This document shows, piece by piece, positions 1 through 12,200 of a DNA stretch of 64,000 nt. The first letter of the stretch is position 1, and the number at the start of each line of letters is the position of its first letter. The translations under genes and the position numbers were made by a program. The stretch comes from Paraescarpia echinospica (Eukaryota > Annelida > Polychaeta > Sabellida > Siboglinidae). The DNA lies in the NCBI GenBank assembly GCA_020002185.1, contig CM034535.1, forward strand, positions 66,664,484 to 66,728,483, given 5' to 3'. The notes beneath the pieces are model-generated. The model did not search any database. It was not told the origin of the DNA and saw only the letters and a program-made list of their open reading frames with translations.

Positions 1-143
1 TTACAGAATTTGCTTCTGGGGTGGGTTAAGGTTATACCACCTGGCAATACACAATAAAGTCTGCCAAGTCTACAGAAACAAAACTTAACAGTTTAAAAAC
101 AAGAAAAATTAATCTGTTTTATGCTGAGCAAAATTGGCAATGG

Positions 144-273
144 TTAGCTTGATTTTAGTAGGTCGACATAAAATGTTGTTTTAATTCCCGTTGCACCAAC
201 AATAAATGACTTCTGTTGTGATTCCATCTCTGCAGACTGTTGAAATTCTTCCCAAACAAAAACAGCAGCATAC
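144..273 (-). CDS. Possible last exon of gene A: second RRM, second half
   Basis: The frame Y-A-A-V-F-V-W-E-E-F-Q-Q-S-A-E-M then F-I-V-G-A-T-G-I and T-T-F-Y-V-D-L reads like the last half of an RRM (strand 3, helix 2, strand 4) and would follow K-P-K-G from the previous exon, as Y-A-C-V-D-Y does in gene B. It ends L-L-K-S-S-stop at 146-144. The problem is that no AG acceptor precedes the expected splice point (the bases are TTTG). The exon may use another site, be damaged, or be a chance resemblance. Confidence 0.4.
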
Positions 274-3200
274 AAATGGTCAAGTATCCAGGCCACATCC
301 ACATGAGTCAGTGTAACGTTTACCAAGTCAATACAATCTCAATACAGTAATTTGCAGCCCAGCAATAATCGATAACGCATTCTGCAAACTTAAATCGTGT
401 CAATTGAAATTTCCAGTTTTCCGAGTTCAGAAATGATGTGATTCGCTAGAGTCGTCATGCCAGGTACTCTGACATGTGACCCATAGCGGAACCAACCACT
501 CAGCTCTCAGTCGGTGTGCCGCAGCCATGGCTACATAGTAAATTTACCCTTTTGGTTTTCGTGCGTCGTCTCGAGCGATGAACACTCCAACAGCTTCAGT
601 AAAAATTGCCTTCAATTCGTCTTCGGTCACTTCTTTTGGCAGCCCACTAACAAGTAATGTGCCTTGAGTCTGACTGCTTTTCAGAGGAATCTGTTTGCCC
701 TTGTCTACTTCAGATACAAACTCCTCTGGAGAAAAGAGAAATAACAGCACACATGATGCGACTTGTCCGTACGCCAACGGCACTACACAACACGCAGAAT
801 TAGGTTAATTGAACAGTCCACATGCAGAAACACCTCTGCGTAATTAACACAACTATTTTTAACTGTAATATTAAAATTGTTGTGATTATTAATCATGAAT
901 CTGTATGTATGTCTTGCAAATTGTTGTTCAGAAAGTTTTATACAAAGCCGGGTTTACGCAAGGTGATATCATCACAGTGAATGAACCAACCACCAGATGG
1001 CAGCAAGATCACCCTGTGTAAACCATCCGTAGCTGCTACACATCACAAATTGATATATGAAACCACCATGATTGTTTCTAATGATGTAGTCACATGATAT
1101 CGTTTCATATAAAGGTGGCTTAAATGCAGCATATTTTCACTTCAAAAATTCTTACTGATGTAGTGGTAAGACAACATCTTTGACGTACGAGAGAATAATA
1201 CAGAGACAACTGATATACAAACCATGTGTTTCAAATGGTTTCTGGTGTCGAACATTTATCCCCTCCTTCACGTCCTTCAGTTTATCAATCGAGTCAACAG
1301 CGTCGGAGTAACGCTCAAAGTGAAACTCCACATACCTGCACAATACAACATATTTTCAACTTTAGTTTTTATCAATTTTAGAACAAATTTTATTAAACAA
1401 CAACAATTTACAAAATAGCCAAACTCCGATAAGGCAAACGTTTTGTTGTTCAAATTAATAAACATGCACAGCAAGAATATAGCCATGTTGCTCTTTCTTT
1501 ATAACAATGTTGGGTAATCAACTTTTTACATACAGTGCAAACTTATTAAAGGGATTGGTTCACATTTTCAAAAGGCACAATACAACAACTAAAATAATCT
1601 GATAACCTGTCAATAGGATTAAATAAAAAATTGACAAATCATCATTATATAATCAGTTTAATATATTGAACCATAACCAAGGGATATTTGAGGAATGATT
1701 AGCTGCTGGTCTCACTGTAACTCACCCCTGTATCGAGGAGTTGCCATCCGTATCAGTGATGTTGTAGAACTTGGTGCCAAAGTCGAGACATTTCGCAAAA
1801 TGTTCCTTCACAGTGGGGTTTGTGAGGTCGGTCGGTATGATGGGAAACATGCACACGGACTTGAAGCGGTAGTCAACCAACAGGTCTGAAACACAACACA
1901 AACGTTATACTTCATATCCACATTCACGGTCCATGTATGACCATGCACTGCGGCTGCCAAAAGGTGCACCCGAAGAGAGCCCTAGTATTCACTTTGCTAG
2001 CCACAAACCCAAATTCCCCATTACTTCAAAAACTAAACGAAATGAACCTTTTTTATTCCCAATATGAATTAAATATAATCTAAACAGGGTCGTGATATTC
2101 AATTAATTTGTTAACCCCCTCCGTCATCTTTTTCAAGGCTCCTTTTAGTCGTGCTTTTCTGTACATTTTGTTGCGACACCTAGTGGTCGCTGTGACGTCA
2201 CCGCAGGTAGCACCGCTGGGATTTAGCATGGCGCGCATCTATGCGGGTTGGTGTTTCAGGCTGTACCTAATATTGCTGTACCTAAGGTAGCACCGCTGGG
2301 ATTTAGCATGGCGCGCATCTATGTGGGTTAGTGTTTCAGGCTGTACCTAATATTGCTGTACCTAAGGTAGCACCGCTGGGATTTAGCATGGCGCGCATCT
2401 ATGTGGGTTGGTGTTTCAGGCTGTACCTAATATTGCTGTACCTAAGGTAGCACCGCTGGGATTTAGCATGGCGCGCATCTATGTGGGTTGGTGTTTCAGG
2501 CTGTACCTAATATTGCTGTACCTAAGGTAGCACCGCTGGGATTTAGCATGGCACGCATCTATGTGGGTTAGTGTTTCAGGCTGTACCTAATATTGCTGTA
2601 CCTAAGGTAGCACCGCTGGGATTTAGCATGGCACGCATCTATGTGGGTTAGTGTTTCAGGCTGTACCTAATATTGCTGTACCTAAGGTAGCACCGCTGGG
2701 ATTTAGCATGGCGCGCATCTATGTGGGTTAGTGTTTCAGGCTGTACCTAATATTGCTGTACCTAAGGTAGCACCGCTGGGATTTAGCATGGCACGCATCT
2801 ATGTGGGTTGGTGTTTCAGGCTGTACCTAATATTGCTGTACCTAAGGTAGCACCGCTGGGATTTAGCATGGCGCGCATCTATGTGGGTTAGTGTTTCAGG
2901 CTGTACCTAATATTGCTGTACCTAAGGTAGCACCGCTGGGATTTAGCATGGCACGCATCTATGTGGGTTGGTGTTTCAGGCTGTACCTAATATTGCTGTA
3001 CCTAAGGTAGCACCGCTGGGATTTAGCATGGCACGCATCTATGTGGGTTGGTGTTTCAGGCTGTACCTAATATTGCTGTACCTAAGGTAGCACCGCTGGG
3101 ATTTAGCATGGCGCACATCTATGTGGGTTAGTGTTTCAGGCTGTACCTAATATTGCTGTACCTAAGGTAGCACCGCTGGGATTTAGCATGGCACGCATCT

Positions 3201-6200
3201 ATGTGGGTTAGTGTTTCAGGCTGTACCTAATATTGCTGTACCTAAGGTAGCACCGCTGGAATTTAGCATGGCGCGCATCTATGTGGGTTGGTGTTTCAGG
3301 CTGTACCTAATATTGCTGTACCTAAGGTAGCACCGCTGGGATTTAGCATGGCACGCATCTATGTGGGTTAGTGTTTCAGGCTGTACCTAATATTGCTGTA
3401 CCTAAGGTAGCACCGCTGGGATTTAGCATGGCGCGCATCTATGTGGGTTGGTGTTTCAGGCTGTACCTAATATTGCTGTACCTAAGGTAGCACCGCTGGG
3501 ATTTAGCATGGCGCGCATCTATGTGGGTTGCTGTTTCAGGCTGTACCTAATATTGATGTACCTAAAGTAGCACCGCTGGGATTTAGCATGGCACGCATCT
3601 ATGTGGGTTAGTGTTTCAGGCTGTACCTAATATTGCTGTACCTAAGGTAGCACCGCTGGGATTTAGCATGGCGCGCATCTATGTGGGTTAGTGTTTCAGG
3701 CTGTACCTAATATTGCTGTACCTAAGGTAGCACCGCTGGGATTTAGCATGGCACGCATCTATGCGGGTTGGTGTTTCAGGCTGTACCTAATATTGCTGTA
3801 CCTAAGGTAGCACCGCTGGGATTTAGCATGGCACGCATCTATGTGGGTTGGTGTTTCAGGCTGTACCTAATATTGCTGTACCTAAGGTAGCACCGCTGGA
3901 ATTTAGCATGGCGCACATCTATGTGGGTTAGTGTTTCAGGCTGTACCTAATATTGTTGTACCTAAGGTAGCACCGCTGGGATTTAGCATGGCACGCATCT
4001 GTGTGGGTTAGTGTTTCAGGCTGTACCTAATATTGCTGTACCTAAGGTAGCACCGCTGGAATTTAGCATGGCGCGCATCTATGTGGGTTGGTGTTTCAGG
4101 CTGTACCTAATATTGCTGTACCTAAGGTAGCACCGCTGAGATTTAGCATGGCACGCATCTATGTGGGTTAGTGTTTCAGGCTGTACCTAATATTGCTGTA
4201 CCTAAGGTAGCACCGCTGGGATTTAGCATGGCGCGCATCTATGTGGGTTGGTGTTTCAGGCTGTACCTAATATTGCTGTACCTAAGGTAGCACCGCTGGG
4301 ATTTAGCATGGCGCGCATCTATGTGGGTTGCTGTTTCAGGCTGTACCTAATATTGATGTACCTAAAGTAGCACCGCTGGGATTTAGCATGGCACGCATCT
4401 ATGTGGGTTAGTGTTTCAGGCTGTACCTAATATTGCTGTACCTAAGGTAGCACCGCTGGGATTTAGCATGGCGCGCATCTATGTGGGTTAGTGTTTCAGG
4501 CTGTACCTAATATTGCTGTACCTAAGGTAGCACCGCTGGGATTTAGCATGGCACGCATCTATGTGGGTTAGTGTTTCAGGCTGTACCTAATATTGCTGTA
4601 CCTAAGGTAGCACCGCTGGGATTTAGCATGGCGCGCATCTATGTGGGTTAGTGTTTCAGGCTGTACCTAATATTGCTGTACCTAAGGTAGCACCGCTGGG
4701 ATTTAGCATGGCGCGCATCTATGTGGGTTAGTGTTTCAGGCTGTACCTAATATTGCTGTACCTAAGGTAGCACCGCTGGGATTTAGCATGGCACGCATCT
4801 ATGCGGGTTAGTGTTTTAGGCTGTACCTAATATTGCTGTACCTAAGGTAGCACCGCTGGGATTTAGCATGGCGCGCATCTATGTGGGTTAGTGTTTCAGG
4901 CTGTACCTAATATTGCTGTACCTAAGGTAGCACCGCTGGGATTTAGCATGGCACGCATCTATGCAGGTTGGTATTTCAGGCTGTACCTAATATTGCAATC
5001 GCGGAATTTAATATTTTTTTATATCACCGTAAAGATAATAATCTTACCTACAAATGTGTCGCTGGATGCACACAGGAATTTTGTTTACTTTTTGAGTTAT
5101 TGCCATTTGAACATTGCGAATGCTCAAACTTGCAATGGGATTTAATATCACAGTCAATCAAGATAATAATCTTATCTACAAGTTTGTCGCTGGATATACC
5201 CAGGATTTGTTTTATGTTTATGAGTTATTGTTGTTTGAACATCGCAAATGCTTAATCCTACATTGTAGGCCTCGACATGAACACTGGCCCGGCACCTTTT
5301 TTGAGGCTGTCGGGCCAGTTTGGCCACCAGTTCTTATATTTTATTGGCCCGACGGGCCACTGGTTTCCGGTTCTCGAGCAGCGCCGAGACGAAGCGGCGG
5401 TCACGGCACGACCGCATCGGGGATCAGATGCAGTTCGCCAGAATTCCTAGACCCGACTCAGTTATAGGACACTGTAAACAACGTAGATACTAATTCTGAT
5501 CAATAATGAGTCCAGACTCCAACACTTATCATACGGACGACGGCATGCAAAACCATAGAATAAATTTTCTAACCACCGACAGCGCAGGTTTTTATGATGA
5601 GAGAGACGCCATTTTTTATAGTCCCGCCGCGTCCCTTGGACACACTTTGTACGGTGGTTGGAAGCTGCCTCGGCTGTAGTATTAGGCACGCTTTTCCTTC
5701 TCTAGATATATGAAAGGAATACAGCTTAAATCCAAATTTAACTAGTGACTAAAGTGACAGAAACCAAACGTAACGTCAGCAAGGGCAAGGTGAAGGCCAC
5801 CTATTTTGGGTGGTGCCACCTAGCGAATGAACCGTGAAATAGTCTAATGCCTTGAATGACGTGCATGAAAACAGCGTCAACTCAACTACAGACTGACTAG
5901 CTGTCGTCACACTGGCCACACTTTATTTAAACTTGGCAAATACTGTATATATGCAGCCGAGTACACACTTGAACAATATTATTAGCTTTGGACATGTCAC
6001 TTTGAACAATCAATATGTGTATAGTAAATTTTTTTTGGGTAAATGAAAAGGACTAATAATGTTTTGCACAAAATCCGGGCCAGTAACTTTCACAGGCGGG
6101 CCACTAACTTTTCAAATCTACTTGCCCCCTGGGTCAGTGGTTTCAAAACCTTAATGTCAGGGCCTGCAATGTATGTACATCCAGCGAAAAATTTGTAGAT

Positions 6201-9200
6201 AAGAATATTATCTTGATGGTGATATAAAAATATATTAAATTCAACGATTGCACTTTAACCCATTTTATCCTGAAGCTAGTGCAGCCAGTTCCTGACCATA
6301 TCCAAGAAATAATTTTGTCAGCATCAGAAAATCACAGGCCTTCGTTTAAAATTGACATAACTTTATTATTTCTCAATGAATTTGAAATGTGTTCTACTAT
6401 TAGAAAGCAGATAAAATAAACTATGAAGTTATATTGACAAATTAGTTGTTTGATAACATTTACTATATGTGGCATATGGCAAAACATTTCCCAACAAATT
6501 CAAATTTGTGTTCCGTTTTGTCACTTTACTTTTCACAAGACATTTTCTCCATGAAGGAGGCAACATCTCAATGAACAAGTTGATTTTATTTTATACACCA
6601 TTCTCCTCTGAAAACAATGGTATAAAACTTGTTCACGTATCTTGGATAATTATCTCGTTATGTACAATTCTGTAATAACACCCCTACACAAAAGAACAGA
6701 GTGGCAGCATGTGGCGTTACCGAGAGGATTCACGCACATTTTTTTAATATCTTCTGACAACGCTATCTATTTTTGTGTTTTGTTTCTTATAACAAATAAA
6801 CCAAGAAACTAAAGTAACGAATTTGGTCAACATTTCAATGTAAATTTATATGTGAAGCAGTTACTGTCGTTGAAAGTAACATTAAGTCTGTTGCCGCCGA
6901 AAATGCGTCGTGGCGCGAAAATAGGTGCCGTTGTCGGTTCACTCCAATTCGAAGCCTTCAAAGTACATTTTCACGGACAAATATCGCATCAATTAGCATG
7001 CCCGTGCATATTATATCGTCTATCCGCTTGTCTGCCTCCTTGTTATCACCACTATGAAATAAATTAACAGAATTATCCTTCAAAAACGATCAAAATTTGA
7101 TGATATTTGCGACTTGTCCGCCATCTTTGGTTTCGATTTACGTGGGGGTAGCGGACCTCTACGTTGAATAACCAATCAACAGCGCTGATTTGGTGATTAC
7201 TACGTGTTTCCCAATGATGGCAAGATACTGACGTCATTCAATGTTAATCAACCAATAGGGATCCATAACACTACGGGGCGGGGTTTCCATGCCAAGTGCA
7301 GACTACGACTAGAATCGTATCCCGGATACTAAGGGAAACTACGACTAGAATCGTATCCCGGATACAAAGGGAAACTACGACTAGAATCGTATCCCGGATA
7401 AAATGGGTTAATGTACAGTCTGAAACAACAGGCCACATCGCCGCGCTAAAGGATAGGGCGCAGTCAACGGCCCTGCCTGTTGTGACGTCAGCAACATCTG
7501 ACGGGCCGTGACATGCAAATGACCACATTTGAGCGGGCTTAGTGACATGAGTTCACAATGAACAGGCTTCATATTTGGAACATTACTTGACAAAAAGTAT
7601 TAAGTTTATGTATACAAAGTTTCAAAGACATTAAAAATTTCACTTCACTTAGTCTTTAAAAACCATCTGAAATCAGAACCACATCTGCTAAAAAGAAGGC
7701 ATCAAAATGCATTTCCACCGTAATTCCTTGACGGTCCCTTACTTGACTTTTTTATGTCCCTGTTCATGGTATTTCTTAACGACTTTGGCTTAATAAAAAA
7801 ATAGAAGTTTATTATTACTATCATTAGACTACAGAAATGTTTGTATGCACTACCTTTTCTCAACTCCCTCTTATCAGGAAGTTGGGTTTCTGGCAGACTT
7901 TTCTTCTTGGCATCTTCATCTAAGTAGAGAAAAAACAATTGTTTAGTAATAATTATAATAATTTATACTTGAAAACACAGAACATTTACTTTACTTATAA
8001 ATATGAATGTATTTAACTTATTCTTTTTATTTTGTATTCTGTGGTTTCTAGGCTTGATTAAAATTTACACTGAATGATTGAACATACGTTTACTAAACAT
8101 TATTGTCAGGTTCAAGAATTATAATGTAGTGTAATAAAATGTTACCGGTTTCATCAGCATCTTTGTGCTCGTCTGTGCCATTTTCTTCTGTCTTCTCTTC
8201 CTCTGGTTCCTCGTCCTCGTCCTCGTCTGCAACAATTATTACACATTTATAACGAATATAAGACAAGTGTCATAGTTTGGATAAACCATAACTAAACGCT
8301 CTTTTCAACACCAGTTAGAAAATGTAATAAAATAAACATAAATTTTCAATGAAACAAACTAAAACTTTCACTAGAAATAGAACTTTATTTTATTTACCAA
8401 TCTAAAAGTCAGTCCTAAAATGCAACATTGTTATTTTGTGTTCGTACAGGTGGCCACTGGGCCGAATGTGTTCAGTACAAAACTGCTTCCGGCCGAATTT
8501 CAATTCAGTATCACTCTTCTTAAACAATTTTCATTTCCGTCACTAGCAACTGACAGGGGAACGCGAGGTATCATTGGAAAGCTGAATTATTCTTTTTCCT
8601 GTGGCATTTTTATCAATGACTTTTTATCACGTCATGATTCAGTAACAGCTAATCACAACCAAGCTTTAAAATGTTGTAGTAGTAGATGCCCAAATATGGC
8701 AGATTTTACTACGCTCTGCATCAGGAATTTACATTCCCATTCATGTGGTTTAAACCGGAAATGGAAGTACCGATGGAAAGCCCAATGATTGGTCTACCCA
8801 AATAAATTTACGTAAACAGTCAGCCAATCAGTGCATGGCTCTCAAAAGTCTTCTTGTTGATGCTGGTTTCATTCCATCACGACGAAAGGCCACCATGTTT
8901 TTTGTCTCGCTTCAATGATATAAGTTGAATTATTTCAAATGTCCGCGTCAATATATCAGCAAAATACATGACAGTATTTGTGGATCAAGTTATTATACTA
9001 GTTCAGACAGTTACACAGACTTTGCCGTATCGCCATCGGTTGTATTTGAACGTTCTACGAAATATACAATAAAATGAAAAGTTCTGAATATATCTGAGTC
9101 TAGTTGTTATTATTACGCAGCTGAAATGTATAGCTACATTTGTCACACTGCATGCATGAACATACAACCACTCAATAATTATTTTGTCACTGGACACACT

Positions 9201-12200
9201 TGGGTTTCTACTTTACCCTGTCATCTGACGTTCATGAAGAATAGTCTAAATTTTACATGGGTCTATCTAAACAAAAATTCATATAAAAAAAACTTCTGAG
9301 TATATTTGATTATTTTTTCTGTACTCATTAGCTTATATACATGGCTACTTTTCTCTAATTGGACATTGACGCATACAACCACTCAGAAAGTAGTGTGAAA
9401 AAATAGTGTTTTTTTTGCATTTATTTTTTATAAATTTTAAACAGTTATATCTTCATGATTATTTGATGTTATGCAAATATCATCACTGCATAATAATAAA
9501 GGGTCTTTTTGTTAACAAAATGATAACTCAATCATATTTTTGCGATTAGTATTAGCAAAGTTGTGATTTTTTAAAAGCACCCCTACAAATAGCTCCAATA
9601 GTGTACACCGGGGAATTTTACTATTGGTCACCTGTAGGGTTAAGGGAATTGTTTTTATTCAATACGTAAATTTCACACAGATCTCGAGAGAAAACCGTAA
9701 GACATATCAACTCCAAATTTGGAGTACAAGTATTTCAAGGCATGCCCTACAAAATATCAGGAGGGATTCTGTATATCTGTCTATGTTTCCATTTGACCTC
9801 CCTGCACATTCAATGCATCCTACCTAAAAAATCGGAAATTATGTCTAGTTTTTAGAAAATTATTCCTCCTGACATTTTGTAGATACATGTATTTACTATA
9901 CACGCAGCCTGTTTTGAATGTTGTAGCATAATGTATTGTTTTTGGGAATTTGCGTGAAAATTGGTCGAGAATGTATCACCAAAAAAATGGCTGCCATTTC
10001 CTTGGAAATCACCTGTCCAAAAAAATTCAACCTGTTATATCCATCTTGACCCACAACGATCATTTCCACCAAGTTTCAGTTCTGTACCATTAAAATGTTT
10101 AAAAAGGTTCGCTGCAGCACTTTTCCCCTTAAATGCCAGGTGCAATGAGTAGTTGATATCGAGTGCTACAAATGGTTGTTCCAACATGTTGGTTTTCAAA
10201 TGTTTAAATATGTAATGGTTGATCGATACTGCTTAGCATTATATTTAGAGCAAAGGAAGGTTAGAGCATTGGACTCAGAATCGAGAGATTCCAGCATCCC
10301 GCCTTTACAAACTGAAAAAACGAACTGTATTTGCTCACCTTCAGCTGGTTCAATGAACTCTCCCATGTCATCAATTTCTCCGACAATGTCTTCCACTTGA
10401 TCAGCGCTGTGGTCAAACTCGTTATCTCCCTCTCCTTCTGCCTCCTCCTCTCCCTCAACATGTTCACTGCCTTGCTCATTCACCTCTTCTTCCATGGCAC
10501 AGTCTCCCTGCAAACACAACCACAGCACTGACTGACACCTGTCAATCATCAATTATCACCACACATGCAATGTAATTCAGTCGAGACACAAAAATATCAT
10601 ATGAATGCTCACTGCTGGCCGTTTCCAGCTGTATATAGAACGCAGAATAATCAACAAATGAAAGGAAAAACAAAACTTGGGTGTGTGGGCATTGGATTTG
10701 AAATTATGAATATTACACATGATAAAAATGGGCCAAGTGGCCCTGAAGTCCTTTGGACCAATACGTCTATATGTGATCCCTGACCAAATGAGTGATAAGT
10801 AGGAAAAATTGTAACATTGTTTTCTTACATTCTTGTAAAGGTTGAGTAGAGTGCTTTGCTTTACACGGTTTCAAAAATTATGACTGCTACAAAAATTGGC
10901 GAAGTTATGGAGCATTGAACATGGTAGGGGTCAAAAAGTGAAAATGAAGAAAATGGCTGTTGAAGTTTTACATGATATATGCAAGTGTGTATGTTATGTT
11001 GCAATGATACACTGGAAGTACAAATGTGCTGCTACAAAAACTTATCAAGTTATGCTAGATTATGTCTTTATATGTAAAACTAAGAGGACAGATTATTTGA
11101 GAGCAAAAGGTAGACTCACTGTTTGACACAATTTAAAACCTACAGACAACTGTCCAGTTTAACAGGACAATAGCAGGCACTACCACATGGAATGTCTATG
11201 AAAAATTAGAGAAAAGTTACTGAACAGTTTAAAAAAAAAAAACAGCCCCACAGAACTAATTATAGTTATTGTTAAGATGTTTAACCTAGTTCTATTATCT
11301 GACATTGTCCCAACAGATTGGTGTATTGGGATCATTAAACCTATATAATTATTATATAAACATAGCAGCTGACACTGGGACAGTGTGACTGCTGCCTGGC
11401 TAAATGGATGCAATGGTGCTTTGAAGTTAGTTCTTCTGCCAACTATCCTTTTCTCACAAGCCTATAGGTTTAGTAGCTGCCAGCACACTACTGAGCCTAA
11501 ACTACCATGCAGGTGTAAAAAACGTGCTGATGTATTTGAACTTAACCCACTAATTAACTGTCCACCAAGCAGTAGCAGAACAGTTTATAATAATAATCCA
11601 CAAGTTAAGTGGCAGTGATCTTCCTTTTATCATTCATGTGATGTTTATTGTGAGCAGGGCGGACAAATGGTTATCATACGTAGACAGGTACAGAAAGAAA
11701 CTGACGTTTTCTATAAAAAGAACACGTTTGCCTATCAATGGCATGTATTTCCTATTCTGCCGGGCAGAAACAATTTCTGCCCGGCATAAATCAAACAACC
11801 CTGTAGGTAATTATTAATCAAATGTTTTTTTTGGTGAATCATAGTTACAGATCATTAAGGGTTATGATGGAAGTAAAATGTTGACATGTTTACTGTTCAC
11901 TTATTGCACCACGTCTTGGATTTAGAGGAGTAATTATAATAGAAAATAAAATGTTGTGGCACATATTTTTAAATACATGCATTGATGAGAAACCGGGAAT
12001 TACTTTTCTGTAGTCTAAGAATAACTAATTTCAATTAACTTTCTGCTTATATAAAACAACTGCATAAAAATATATATCCCTACAAGACACAGACTCCGCA
12101 TGTGACATATGTTTTGGGAAGGGGAATAGTGTTCTGTTTCTGGTACAGCAGTGTGTTGACCCAAGCCTCTGCCAGTGACCAATTACAGATTAGTCACACT

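Noticed and set aside
2108..2290. Open frame running into the satellite, and similar frames at 4891-5255
   Set aside because: They are translations of satellite and flanking tandem repeats, with no independent coding signal.
2211..4996. CRISPR-like array
   Set aside because: The units are contiguous 80-bp satellite monomers without unique spacers, in a eukaryotic intron.
5462..5689. Open frame on the minus strand, repeated at 50784-51020
   Set aside because: It is interior sequence of the GGCCCG-family element; the shared frame reflects shared DNA and shows no transposase motif.
10255..10310. tRNA-like sequence (GGTTAGAGCATTGGACTC...)
   Set aside because: The A-box-like part is good but the B box is degraded and no cloverleaf closes; at best a tRNA-SINE relic.
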